Positions 18,542 to 26,930 of a DNA stretch of 64,000 bases are shown piece by piece. Origin of the DNA: Mucilaginibacter sp. JRF. Its GTDB lineage: Bacteria > Bacteroidota > Bacteroidia > Sphingobacteriales > Sphingobacteriaceae. The notes beneath the pieces were generated by a model. It was given only the letters and a program-made list of their open reading frames with translations. It was not told the origin of the DNA and made no database searches. The position numbers and the translations under genes are program-made. The stretch is taken from assembly GCF_015223065.1 (NCBI RefSeq), contig NZ_JADFBY010000005.1:62001-126000 (forward strand). Direction: 5' to 3'. Every line of letters begins with the position of its first letter. The first letter of the stretch is position 1.

Positions 18542-19879
18542 ATGGGAAAGACTACAAAATATATTCTGATAATTGCCGGGGTACTTGTTGTACTGCTGAT
18601 CATCGGCAAAGTGTCCGGCTTTTTAGGCGGATCAAATAAAACACAGGTAGCAACCGAAAAGGCTGCCGACCGTACCATAACCGAATCGGTATCGGCAAGT
18701 GGTAAGGTAAAGCCGCATGTTGAGGTAAAAATAAGTGCCGAGGTATCAGGCGAGGTGGTTGACCTGCCGATAAAGGAAGGCGACGTGGTTAAAAAAGGCC
18801 AGCTGTTATGCCGTATCAGGCCTGACATTTTGCAATCGGGCTATGAGCGTGCCGTGGCATCATACAATACCCAAAAGGCCACCGTGGGCAACTCAGCCCA
18901 AATGCTAAAACAGGCCGAGGCTAACTTTAACAACCAGGAATCAATATACAAACGCAATAAAGAGCTTTATGATAGCAAGGTAGTTACCGCTGCTGAGTTT
19001 GAAACTGCCAAAGCTAATTACGAAAGCGCCAAAGCCAGCCTTGAAGCATCAAAGCAAAGCGTTATCGGTGCAAAATTTGGGTTGGATCAATCACAGGCTT
19101 CGGTAAAAGAGGCTCAGGATAATCTGGCTAAAACCTCAATTTACTCTCCGGTGGATGGTGTGGTATCAAAACTATCTATTGAAAAAGGTGAGCGTGTGCT
19201 GGGTACCATCCAAATGGCGGGTACGGACATCATGACCATATCTGACGTGAACGCCATGGACGTTAATGTTGATGTTAACGAGAACGATATTAACCGTGTA
19301 GCCGTGGGCAATGAGTCGGATATTGAGGTAGATGCCTTTTTGGGTAAAAAATTCAAGGGCAAGGTTATTGAGATAGGCAGCTCGGCCAACGTGGTAGGTA
19401 CCAATGCCGATCAGGTTACTAACTTCACTGTTAAGGTGAGGATCAATCCTGAATCGTACAAAGCATTGATGAGCGATAAGGCAGGCAGCCCGTCGCCATT
19501 CCGTCCGGGACTTACCGCTACTGTCGAGATCAAGACCAGCAACGTAAAAAGCTTGTCGGTACCCATACAATCAGTAACCACACGTATCGAGGAAAAGAAG
19601 AACGCCGCCCCTAAAAAGGATGATGACGATGAGGAAGCGAAAAAGCTTAGCGAACCCGTTAAAACCTTTGTATTTGTATACAACGCCGGTAAAGTAAAAC
19701 AGGTGCCGGTAAAAACCGGTATTCAGGATGATACCTATATCCAGATACTATCGGGCCTAAAAGCAGGCGACGAGGTAGTATCAGCACCATACTCGGCCAT
19801 ATCAAAAACCTTGAAGGATAATGAGGAAGTAGAGAAAGTAGACAAATCAAAACTCTTTGGCGGCGAAGAAAAGAAGTAG
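18542..19879 (+). CDS. Efflux RND/ABC-type periplasmic adaptor subunit (HlyD/MacA-like)
   Basis: 445 residues. One N-terminal membrane segment (about 6-28), a lipoyl half (VSGEVVDLPIKEGDVVKKGQ), a coiled-coil hairpin (about 100-195), the second lipoyl half (KTSIYSPVDGVVSKLSIEKG) and beta-barrel/membrane-proximal domains. An acidic/lysine-rich insert (KKDDDDEEAKK) lies near residue 360. The layout resembles MacA, which partners the ABC pump MacB, but no MacB or RND permease is encoded here. The inner-membrane partner must be elsewhere. Confidence 0.9.
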   Translation: MGKTTKYILIIAGVLVVLLIIGKVSGFLGGSNKTQVATEKAADRTITESVSASGKVKPHVEVKISAEVSGEVVDLPIKEGDVVKKGQLLCRIRPDILQSGYERAVASYNTQKATVGNSAQMLKQAEANFNNQESIYKRNKELYDSKVVTAAEFETAKANYESAKASLEASKQSVIGAKFGLDQSQASVKEAQDNLAKTSIYSPVDGVVSKLSIEKGERVLGTIQMAGTDIMTISDVNAMDVNVDVNENDINRVAVGNESDIEVDAFLGKKFKGKVIEIGSSANVVGTNADQVTNFTVKVRINPESYKALMSDKAGSPSPFRPGLTATVEIKTSNVKSLSVPIQSVTTRIEEKKNAAPKKDDDDEEAKKLSEPVKTFVFVYNAGKVKQVPVKTGIQDDTYIQILSGLKAGDEVVSAPYSAISKTLKDNEEVEKVDKSKLFGGEEKK

Positions 19880-19904
19880 TTTTTAGTTTATTATGTTAAT
19901 ATGA

Positions 19905-19932
19905 AAAAGGGTCTGCTTATGCAGGCCCTTTT
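19905..19932 (+). terminator. Terminator after the adaptor gene
   Basis: AAAAGGGTCTGC pairs with GCAGGCCCTTTT (one G-U pair) around a 4-base loop, followed by a T-rich tract. Confidence 0.75.
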
Positions 19933-19992
19933 CTGTTTTCAGTAGCTTTTTATGTTAGGTCAATCGTCAAGATTACCCCATTTTCACCACCG

Positions 19993-20077
19993 CGTCATTG
20001 CGAGGTACGAAGCAATCTTCGAGCGACTTGTCCCGTTGGAATATCCTAAAGAGATTGCTTCGTCCCTCGCAATGACG
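19993..20077. repeat. 85-bp palindromic element, second family
   Basis: CGTCATTGCGAGGTACGAAG... at the left and ...CTTCGTCCCTCGCAATGACG at the right pair at 25 of 26 positions, enclosing a loop of about 33 bases. Only one copy is in this window. Confidence 0.8.
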
Positions 20078-20180
20078 TGATTTTGAATCAAGATCAATTC
20101 CCTCCCTGGGGAGGGCAGGGAGGGGTTCACAAACCGTTCAAAAAGATTGATTCGGTTTTCATAACACCCCATCTAACCTT

Positions 20181-20262
20181 GTCATTTCGAGCGATAGCGA
20201 GAAATCTGTCGCTTTGCTATGAACGCAGATAGATTTCTCTCTCGTACCTCGTTCGAAATGAC
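20181..20262. repeat. 81-bp palindrome family, copy 4 (opposite orientation)
   Basis: Here the GATAGCGAG arm comes first and the GTACCTCGTTCGAAATGAC arm second, the reverse of copies 2 and 3. Confidence 0.85.
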
Positions 20263-20364
20263 ATACTTGTTAAAATGGTATTGAAGTCCTCCCCCTCGGG
20301 GAGGATTATTCGCTATGAATTTTTTTAGATGGTGCTCATGAGGGCTTCGCCGTTTAGGAGGGTG

Positions 20365-21462
20365 CTACAACGGCAACTCCGAAGTCTTTAAAAACTTTAC
20401 CTGGAAAAGTTTGTCCCAGTTTTTGCCGGTTACGAAGATGCGTTTGCCTTTGGCATCGTAAGCTATACCGTTAAGTACGTCGGCATTGGCGTTGCGCTTG
20501 TCTTTAGGGTACAGGGCGCTCATGTCAATTTTGGCTAATACGGCACCGGTTTTAGGGTCGATAACCAATATATCGTCTTTCATGTAAACGTTGGCGTACA
20601 ACTTGCCGTCAATGTATTCCAGCTCGTTTATCTGGTCTATCTGTTTCTCGTTATCGTAAACATTGATGGCGCCTATCTGGTGGTAATCATTTTTATCCAA
20701 CAGTAAAATGCTGTTGCTGCCATCGGTATTGTAGATCTTTTCGCCGTCGAAGCATAGGCCCCAACCTTCGGTACCAGCGGTGTAGCTAAAGGTTTTTAGT
20801 TGTTTGAAAGATTTTTTGTCGTACACGTAGCCTATCTTCTCTTTGTAGGTAAGCTGTACAATTTTATCGCCAACTATGGTGATGCCCTCGGCAAATACTT
20901 TCGGGTCTATCATGGTTTGCTGAACTACCTTGCCGGTGTTCAGATCAACCCTGCGCAGGCTTGACTGGCCGGTTACATCCTCGCCCTCCGGAGGGGTCAG
21001 ATAACCGCCGTCGCTCTCAAATAAAAAGCCATCATGGTATTCCAGGCCTTCGGTGTATGATGAAGTATCATGCGGAAAAACTTTTTCAACCTTAAAAGTG
21101 TAAACCTCCGGCGCTTTGGCGGCAAGTAATACAATATTGCTGGTAACTTCCTGGCTTTTGCCGCCTGTAAATACATTGGCAGTGATCACCTTATTACCCA
21201 GCGGCATGCCATCGGTTTTAACGGTAATGGCAGTAGTATCTTTACGCGAACCAATGTGCAGGGTATCTAACATATACACTATTGAATCGGCGGTCATGCC
21301 ATCGGGCAGAGTTACCTTAACCGAAAGTTCTTTGCCTGAATTAATGCTTGTGCCCGCCTCCGGACTAATAGCGATATCGGCAGATTTTGGTTTGTCGTCG
21401 CCACAGCTGGCTATGGCTAACAGTGCTGCTCCGGCTAAAAAAAGTTTAAGTTTTTTGTTCAT
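20365..21462 (-). CDS. Glutaminyl-peptide cyclotransferase family lipoprotein
   Basis: 365 residues. The lipoprotein signal MNKKLKLFLAGAALLAIASC ends at Cys20. Residues about 25-115 look like an Ig-like beta domain, and from VYTFKVEKVFPHDTSSYTEG onwards the protein is the beta-propeller glutamine cyclotransferase type, with FAEGITIVGDKIVQLTYKE, GWGLCFDGEKIYNTDGS and NELEYIDGKLYANVY. Such enzymes cyclise N-terminal glutamine of exported proteins to pyroglutamate, and in Bacteroidota this may cap secreted proteins. Gap of 2 bases to the YraN gene upstream; likely part of the dnaG-yraN unit. Confidence 0.85.
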   Translation of the reverse strand: MNKKLKLFLAGAALLAIASCGDDKPKSADIAISPEAGTSINSGKELSVKVTLPDGMTADSIVYMLDTLHIGSRKDTTAITVKTDGMPLGNKVITANVFTGGKSQEVTSNIVLLAAKAPEVYTFKVEKVFPHDTSSYTEGLEYHDGFLFESDGGYLTPPEGEDVTGQSSLRRVDLNTGKVVQQTMIDPKVFAEGITIVGDKIVQLTYKEKIGYVYDKKSFKQLKTFSYTAGTEGWGLCFDGEKIYNTDGSNSILLLDKNDYHQIGAINVYDNEKQIDQINELEYIDGKLYANVYMKDDILVIDPKTGAVLAKIDMSALYPKDKRNANADVLNGIAYDAKGKRIFVTGKNWDKLFQVKFLKTSELPL

Positions 21463-21464
21463 AT

Positions 21465-21836
21465 TTATAAATCAGCAGATGGCCAAAAGGCATCTTCAAT
21501 ATGTTTTAACGTGTAATTTCCGCTTTTATTAAACAGTACCGAAATTATATCAAAACGCACATCGCCCTGGTGGTTTGTTATGTAGATGTACTCGTCGGCA
21601 GCCTGTGCCATCAGGCGTTGCTTGCGGTTGTCAACAAAATCCTCGGGCGCTCCAAAACCGGTTCCGGTACGGGTTTTAACCTCGGCAAATATAATCACCC
21701 TGTTTTTATAAGCTATCAGGTCAATTTCGGCCTTGCCATAGGTCCAGTTCTCATCCAGTATTTCATAACCCAAATTTTCCAGATAAGTTTTGGCCAATGT
21801 TTCGCCCCGCTTGCCAAGCTCAAGGTGTACAGCCAT
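21465..21836 (-). CDS. YraN family protein (UPF0102, endonuclease-like fold)
   Basis: 123 residues. The restriction-endonuclease-like core is seen in GKRGETLAKTYLENLGYEIL, AEIDLIAYKNRVIIFAEVKTR and the C-terminal DVRFDIISVLF. The Asp in EIDL and Glu-x-Lys in AEVKTR form the nuclease-like active-site pattern. The function is not established, though it is often placed with DNA processing. The start abuts the dnaG stop with no gap, indicating coupling. Confidence 0.88.
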   Translation of the reverse strand: MAVHLELGKRGETLAKTYLENLGYEILDENWTYGKAEIDLIAYKNRVIIFAEVKTRTGTGFGAPEDFVDNRKQRLMAQAADEYIYITNHQGDVRFDIISVLFNKSGNYTLKHIEDAFWPSADL

Positions 21837-23804
21837 TTATTTTAGAATTACCGAGCCCAGATAATCGGATATATGCTTCTCAACCTTTTTCATGCGCATG
21901 TACTGGTTAAGCAATATTTCCTGATCCTGCTCGCTTGGGGTGTTTTGTAGTTCTTTACGCAGATTCTCTAAAATTTGAGCGACCTTATGTTTTTTAAGGT
22001 GAAAGATAGCGCCTAATATGGTAGCCTTCATGTTCACCTGCTCGTCGGGTACTGATATGTTGTGCATATCGTACCAGTTCTCGCTCAAAATGTATTTGGT
22101 GGCTATCATAGTAACCGTAAGGTCAACTATTCCCTTTTCCTTATGGTGAATGTAATGCTGTTCATCAGGCAGTACGCCATTTTCTACCTCACGGCGATAA
22201 TCTTCTACAAATGCTTTGCAAACGGCGCTGTCAAAGGTAACGTCGCTCAGTTCGGCTATCATAAACGGCCCTATGTAGGTGTTGGCAATGCCATCCCAAT
22301 CTATCATGCGGTTGCCGTACAATAACAGTAAACGGATTATCTCCCGCTCCTGATTGTAAGCCTCCTCCCTTTTCTCGATAGATGGTGTTGCGGGTGCTGC
22401 TCCCGGTTCATCAAAAAACAGATCCTCGGGCGGCATGTCCGGGTGCTGTTGCGATGCGCGCTGGTTATGGTTGTATTGCTGCTGCGAATCTTTTTTGGCC
22501 TTGGCCATACGCATTTTGTTCAGCTCAGATAGTAGTGCGCGCTCATCGATCTGCATAATGTGGCTGCACTCCTTAACAAATACTGATGCCTTGATAGAAT
22601 CAGGTATTTTGGCGATGCTCTCCACAATTTCGCGTATCACCCCGGCCTTGCGGATAGGGTCGGTACCGGCCTCTTTTAGCAGGATGCCGGTTTTATATAG
22701 AATAAAATCTTTTTTATTTTGATCGATGTAGGTTTTAAAGGCATTGGTACCCACACTTCGTACATACGAGTCAGGGTCGTGCCCGTCAGGAAACAGCACT
22801 ACCTTAACGTTGAGGCCTTCCTCCAATATCATATCCAACCCGCGCAGTGATGCCTTGATGCCCGCCGCGTCGCCATCGTATAAAATGGTAACGTTTTTGG
22901 TGAGCCTGCCAATCAGCCTGATCTGCTCAACTGTTAATGAGGTACCCGATGAGGCCACCACATTTTCGATACCTGCCTGATGTACCGAAATAACATCGGC
23001 ATAACCCTCAACCAAATAGCAATTATCCTCATCACGAATAGCCTTTTTGGCAAAGTACAGTCCGTAAAGTACGCTCGATTTATGGTATATCTCCGATTCG
23101 GGAGAGTTTACATACTTGGGTACGCTTTTGTCGCTTTTTAGGGTACGGCCACCAAAGGCTATTACCCGGCCGGTAAAACTATGTATCGGGAACATTACCC
23201 GGCCACGGTAACGGTCGTACATGCCACCATTATCGCGCTTTACTGATAGGCCGGTTTCTTCCAGGTATTGCGCCTGGTAACCCTCCTTTATGGCCTGCGA
23301 AGTAAAAGCCTCCCATTGGTCGGGCGAGTATCCAAGCTCAAACTTGCGCATGGTTTCGGCGGAAAAGCCGCGCTCCTTAAAGTAACTCAGGCCAATGCTC
23401 TGGCCCTCGTCGGTTTCCCACATGCTATCCTGAAAAAACTTAGCCGCGAAACCCGATACGATCATCAAACTTTCGCGATGGTTGGCTTCTTCCAGGTTCT
23501 CGGCGCTGTCAACCGTTTCCTCTACCTCGATGCCATACTTTTTGGCCAGCCACTTTAACGCTTCGGGGTAGGTGAACTTCTCCAGCTCCATCAAAAAAGT
23601 AATGGCCGAACCACCCTTGCCCGACGAGAAATCCTTAAAAATACCCTTAGCCGGTGATACCGAGAACGACGGGGTGCGTTCGTTACTGAAAGGCGACAGG
23701 CCGATGTAGTTAGCGCCGCGCTTTTTTAACTGCACAAAATCACCTATAACCTCCGCAATGTCGGTGGCTTCCATTATTCGGTCAACGGTAGCTTTGGTGA
23801 TCAT
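21837..23804 (-). CDS. dnaG: DNA primase DnaG with a cysteine-free N-terminal domain
   Basis: About 655 residues; makes RNA primers for replication. The N-terminal zinc-finger fold is recognisable but its ligands are gone: the canonical CPFH reads SPFS (residues 37-40) and the FGC pair region reads KDFSSG (57-62), so no zinc can bind in the usual way. The TOPRIM core is complete (YLVEGYADVISVHQAGI, VTILYDGDAAGIKASLRG, PDGHDPDSY). The C-terminal helicase-binding part is diverged. I start at 23804 (MITKATVDRIME) rather than at 23819; a -7 box ends 12 bases upstream of it. Loss of these cysteines may be a lineage trait. Confidence 0.94.
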   Translation of the reverse strand: MITKATVDRIMEATDIAEVIGDFVQLKKRGANYIGLSPFSNERTPSFSVSPAKGIFKDFSSGKGGSAITFLMELEKFTYPEALKWLAKKYGIEVEETVDSAENLEEANHRESLMIVSGFAAKFFQDSMWETDEGQSIGLSYFKERGFSAETMRKFELGYSPDQWEAFTSQAIKEGYQAQYLEETGLSVKRDNGGMYDRYRGRVMFPIHSFTGRVIAFGGRTLKSDKSVPKYVNSPESEIYHKSSVLYGLYFAKKAIRDEDNCYLVEGYADVISVHQAGIENVVASSGTSLTVEQIRLIGRLTKNVTILYDGDAAGIKASLRGLDMILEEGLNVKVVLFPDGHDPDSYVRSVGTNAFKTYIDQNKKDFILYKTGILLKEAGTDPIRKAGVIREIVESIAKIPDSIKASVFVKECSHIMQIDERALLSELNKMRMAKAKKDSQQQYNHNQRASQQHPDMPPEDLFFDEPGAAPATPSIEKREEAYNQEREIIRLLLLYGNRMIDWDGIANTYIGPFMIAELSDVTFDSAVCKAFVEDYRREVENGVLPDEQHYIHHKEKGIVDLTVTMIATKYILSENWYDMHNISVPDEQVNMKATILGAIFHLKKHKVAQILENLRKELQNTPSEQDQEILLNQYMRMKKVEKHISDYLGSVILK

Positions 23805-23816
23805 GATATTAAAATG

Positions 23817-23824
23817 CAAAGGTA
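23817..23824 (-). promoter_or_regulatory. Putative -7 box for dnaG
   Basis: Minus-strand TACCTTTG fits TAnnTTTG, 12 bases before the chosen ATG, and would exclude the longer start at 23819. Confidence 0.4.
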
Positions 23825-23865
23825 GGGCAATTGTGGCAATGCCTTAACTTGTTGTAAACGTTAAA

Positions 23866-24726
23866 TTAAGAAATTTTTGATTGTGAGGGCTTTAAAAATG
23901 TAATGGCTATACCGCCAAGTACTATCAGGCTGCCAGCAATTTCGGCAAGGCCAAGCTTTTCGTGCAGCATTACAGCGGCCAGCAAACCCGTAACCACGGT
24001 TTGGCTAAGCAGGGTGATGGATACCTTGGTAGGCGCCAAAAACTTAATGGCGTAGTTAATGGTGATCCACCCGGCAAGCTGGCAAATAAGGCCTGTAGCC
24101 AAAAAGTAAAGCCACGTAGCCGCCGGGAAATGGGTTAGGTTATACCCGCCTCCAATACCCAACGCCAATAAAAATATCATGGAAGCCAGCATGTTGTAAA
24201 ACATAAAGGTGAGTGTATTTACCCGCTGCAATACACCCTTGCTGATAACAATATACAGCGAGTAAAAAAAGCTGGCCAGCACGGCAAGCAGCACGCCATC
24301 GTTAATGTGCAGCGCCAGTATGTTGCGAAAGCCTACCAATACCACCATGCCGATGATAGCGATAACCGTACCCGCCCAAAACAATTTGCCGGTTTGCTTG
24401 CGCAAAATAAAAAAGCTGATAAGCCCCACCCATACCGGCGCCAGGTTAGCCAACAGGGTTGATACGGTAGCGCTTATTTTTAGTATGGATATATTCCAAA
24501 CGGCAATATCGGCAGCGAAGATGATACCGCAGATGAGGGTGATGGTCAGATCCTTCCGCTCAATTTTCAGTAGGCCTTTGGCTACGCAGTAGGGCAGCAA
24601 AAATATCCAGGCCATAAATATGCGGTAAAAGGCCGCGGTGATGGCCGGCTCGGCGGCAAGCTTCACAAATATGGGCGAAAAGGATATAAATATAATGCCT
24701 ATGGCGAGGCTAAGCTTCGGGTTCAT
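23866..24726 (-). CDS. EamA/DMT family transporter
   Basis: About 286 residues with ten predicted membrane helices in two EamA repeats (first helix MNPKLSLAIGIIFISFSPIF; repeat 2 from about residue 150). Such proteins move metabolites or drugs across the inner membrane; the substrate is unknown. I start at 24726: the longer frame to 24822 begins with a polar, cysteine-rich stretch unlike the family and crosses a -7 box at 24750-24757. It lies upstream of dnaG on the same strand and divergent from the lipoprotein array. Confidence 0.88.
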   Translation of the reverse strand: MNPKLSLAIGIIFISFSPIFVKLAAEPAITAAFYRIFMAWIFLLPYCVAKGLLKIERKDLTITLICGIIFAADIAVWNISILKISATVSTLLANLAPVWVGLISFFILRKQTGKLFWAGTVIAIIGMVVLVGFRNILALHINDGVLLAVLASFFYSLYIVISKGVLQRVNTLTFMFYNMLASMIFLLALGIGGGYNLTHFPAATWLYFLATGLICQLAGWITINYAIKFLAPTKVSITLLSQTVVTGLLAAVMLHEKLGLAEIAGSLIVLGGIAITFLKPSQSKIS

Positions 24727-24749
24727 TAAACTGGTGAAATAACAGACCT

Positions 24750-24757
24750 CAAACTTA
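24750..24757 (-). promoter_or_regulatory. Putative -7 box for the EamA gene
   Basis: Minus-strand TAAGTTTG, 23 bases before the ATG at 24726. It supports the shorter start. Confidence 0.38.
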
Positions 24758-24839
24758 CAAAAAATTAAATGTGATGATGTTGTAGCGTTTGTGCAGGAAT
24801 TATCGTAATAATTTATAATCACCTAAAAACCGATCAATT

Positions 24840-25340
24840 ATGAAAGCCAAACTACTTATTGCATTACTTGCCGCGGCAAGCTTATTTACAGCGTGTTCAA
24901 AAGATCAAAAAGAAGATGATGATGTTATCTTCTGCTGTGCCAAACCGGGCAACTTTATAAGTGCTACAAAAGCCGATACTACATGGCGAACAAATGAATT
25001 AGCATTAAGTCATGATAAAGATTCACTTGTTTTAATCGCAAGCGCCAATGGCGAAAAGCTCAGGTTAAGCATTAAACTTATTGATACAGGCAAATACGCT
25101 ATCACTCCTATAAACGGCATATATAATGTTACACTTAAGGGTAATACCACCGCAAGTGAATACCGTGCAACTGCCGATACCTCTAACTATATTAATGTAA
25201 TTACATACAGCCCGGCCACATACTATATTAATGGCGAGTTTAAAGCTAAATTTGTAAAAATAGCGAATAGCTCTAATGCTGATCTTCCTGATACTATAAG
25301 TTTTACAAAGGGCAGATTCAGGGCAGCAATACCTAAATAA
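24840..25340 (+). CDS. Small lipoprotein, tandem paralogue 1 of 4
   Basis: 166 residues. Lipoprotein signal MKAKLLIALLAAASLFTAC; the acidic stretch after it (SKDQKEDDD) resembles lipoprotein export signals that send Bacteroidota lipoproteins to the cell surface. A Cys-Cys pair follows (FCCAKP). Shared array motifs: TKADTTW, GKYAITPINGIYNV, SEYRATADTSNYINV, NGEFKAKF and a C-terminal ISFTKGRFRAAIPK. This looks like an all-beta domain of DUF6252-like type; the function is unknown. First gene of an array running to asnS, divergent from the EamA gene. Confidence 0.8.
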   Translation: MKAKLLIALLAAASLFTACSKDQKEDDDVIFCCAKPGNFISATKADTTWRTNELALSHDKDSLVLIASANGEKLRLSIKLIDTGKYAITPINGIYNVTLKGNTTASEYRATADTSNYINVITYSPATYYINGEFKAKFVKIANSSNADLPDTISFTKGRFRAAIPK

Positions 25341-25385
25341 TTAATTAACATCAGAATTATAGCTTTGCCGGGAATGATATACCGA

Positions 25386-25877
25386 ATGAGAAACCTACTA
25401 TACTTAATACTATTTACCGCATTTGCCTTAACGGCCTGCTCAAAAGGCGAAAAGGTGTGCTGCGACGCACCAGAGGATAACACGATATTTATGCGTGCCC
25501 AAAAGGCCGACACAACATGGCAGGCCGGCAGAACAGGATTAATATTTTATGAGGATTCGGTGGCTATATACGGTACTAATAAGGAGGAGCATTTGATCAT
25601 TAACATTAAGCCGACAGGCATAGGCAGATATCCTATCACTCCTCAAAACGGTGTATTTACCCTTACTACGGGCGGCGATGTAACCAGTGCCGAATACCGC
25701 GCCACAGCCTCAAGCTCAAATTATATTAATATTACCCGGTACGATGCTACCAGGGGATTTGCCGAAGGCGAATTCAGCGCTACGTTTGTTATAAACCCAC
25801 GTTACGCAAGCTCCGGCCTGGATAATGAGGTGAGTTTTATTGAGGGGAAGTTCAGGGTAGATATACCTTACCAATAA
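25386..25877 (+). CDS. Small lipoprotein, tandem paralogue 2 of 4
   Basis: About 163 residues. Start set at 25386 so that the signal MRNLLYLILFTAFALTAC leads directly to the lipobox. Right after it comes CSKGEKVCCDAPED, which recurs almost exactly in paralogue 4. Closest to paralogue 1 in the body: QKADTTW, GRYPITPQNGVFTL, SAEYRATASSSNYINI, AEGEFSATF and VSFIEGKFRVDIPY. Gaps of 45 bases before and 21 after suggest one transcript. Function unknown. Confidence 0.8.
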   Translation: MRNLLYLILFTAFALTACSKGEKVCCDAPEDNTIFMRAQKADTTWQAGRTGLIFYEDSVAIYGTNKEEHLIINIKPTGIGRYPITPQNGVFTLTTGGDVTSAEYRATASSSNYINITRYDATRGFAEGEFSATFVINPRYASSGLDNEVSFIEGKFRVDIPYQ

Positions 25878-25898
25878 TATAGTTTTATCTGAATAAGT

Positions 25899-26369
25899 AT
25901 GATAAGAAAAACGATAGTGATGCTGGCTTTTGTAACCCTGTTATTAGCCGCGTGTAATAAAAACAGTTTATCGCCCGATAAACAAAATTATATCGAGATG
26001 AAGTTGAAGGATAAGGTCTGGGCATCATCACTGCAAACATCATATTACCAGGATACGTTGTATGTGCACGCGTCAAAAGGCGAGCAACATGTAACCTTTA
26101 AAATGAAGTTTAATGGCAAAGGCAAATACACGCTCGGTACCGATCAGGCACGATACACTGAAACGGTAGGCGGCGATGTAATAATAGGCGAATATTCAAC
26201 AGGTAATAGTGGCGGTACGCTGAACATTACCAAATACGACGAAGCAAAAAAAGTTATTGAGGGTACTGTAACCGCTAACCTGACCATGAAGTATCCCACG
26301 CGCGAAAGTTCATCGTCAACAAATTTGAATATAAAGCAGGGCAAATTCAGGGTTGATCTGCCAAAATAA
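25899..26369 (+). CDS. Small lipoprotein, tandem paralogue 3 of 4
   Basis: 156 residues. Signal MIRKTIVMLAFVTLLLAAC with Cys19; this copy lacks the Cys-Cys pair (CNKNSLSPDKQ instead). The body keeps the family frame: LKDKVWASS, GKGKYTLGTDQARY, NITKYDEAKKVIEGTVTANL and NIKQGKFRVDLPK. The sequence has diverged more than copies 1 and 2 have from each other. Function unknown; the same transcript as its neighbours is likely. Confidence 0.8.
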   Translation: MIRKTIVMLAFVTLLLAACNKNSLSPDKQNYIEMKLKDKVWASSLQTSYYQDTLYVHASKGEQHVTFKMKFNGKGKYTLGTDQARYTETVGGDVIIGEYSTGNSGGTLNITKYDEAKKVIEGTVTANLTMKYPTRESSSSTNLNIKQGKFRVDLPK

Positions 26370-26412
26370 TTGGTTTGATGGTGCATTAATCCGAAATTGC
26401 ACGCAGATCTAT

Positions 26413-26898
26413 ATGCGAAATATTATTTTTTTTATAGCGATCGTGATGGTCGCACTGTCATCATGCTCAAAGGGCGAAAAGGTATGCTGTGATGCACCTG
26501 CTGCCCCGCAATTGCCTGATTTTTATGTGTACGGATTCAAGAGTGATACTGCATGGGTTGGAAAGCCATACGTTAGTTTATCAAATCGTGGGGTGCTATA
26601 TTTAGAAGCAAAATCCACTTCGGAAAGCTTTATTTTACTAATTGAAGACTTTAAGGGCAAGGGCAGTTACAAGCTGGCAGGCACCAATTGCCGGTTTTAT
26701 AACGAAAACGGGATCGATTACTATGCCGATCTTTCGCCCGTCAACTCGTTTGATGTGGATGAGTACGATGAAACCACCGGTATTTTAAGTGGAACCCTAA
26801 CGGTTAACATGAAAACAAGGATGACGAGTTTGCCCGGAAACCCCGATCCGGAATTTTATTTTTCAAAAGGGCAATTCAGGTTGGCTTTGTCTAAATAA
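26413..26898 (+). CDS. Small lipoprotein, tandem paralogue 4 of 4
   Basis: About 161 residues. Start set at 26413 (MRNIIFFIAIVMVALSSC); a longer frame from 26353 would overlap paralogue 3 and hide the signal peptide. CSKGEKVCCDAPAAP matches paralogue 2, and the body keeps FKSDTAW, GKGSYKLAG, DVDEYDETTGILSGTLTVN and FSKGQFRLALSK. The mid-section is the most diverged of the four. Followed 32 bases later by asnS, which has its own promoter. Confidence 0.8.
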   Translation: MRNIIFFIAIVMVALSSCSKGEKVCCDAPAAPQLPDFYVYGFKSDTAWVGKPYVSLSNRGVLYLEAKSTSESFILLIEDFKGKGSYKLAGTNCRFYNENGIDYYADLSPVNSFDVDEYDETTGILSGTLTVNMKTRMTSLPGNPDPEFYFSKGQFRLALSK

Positions 26899-26909
26899 TT
26901 GTATTTTTG
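26881..26909 (+). promoter_or_regulatory. Putative asnS promoter (-33 TTG and -7 box)
   Basis: TTG at 26881-26883, an 18-base spacer, then TATTTTTG at 26902-26909, an exact TAnnTTTG. It overlaps the end of lipoprotein gene 4 and ends 21 bases before the asnS ATG. Confidence 0.5.
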
Positions 26910-26930
26910 GCGCTCAAATAATATAAAATC

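Larger units (their letters stand above)
19933..20364. other. Non-coding repeat island 3
   Basis: Between the convergent adaptor and glutaminyl cyclase genes. Holds an 85-bp palindrome of a second family (19993-20077), a G/C-rich CCCTCC/GGAGGG cluster (about 20099-20126), one 81-bp palindrome in the opposite orientation to those in island 2 (20181-20262) and a CTCCCC/GGGGAG hairpin (20287-20305). No gene is credible here. Confidence 0.7.

Noticed and set aside
24727..24822. N-terminal extension of the EamA protein
   Set aside because: The extra 32 residues are polar, contain several Cys and cross a -7 box; the family core begins at the ATG at 24726.
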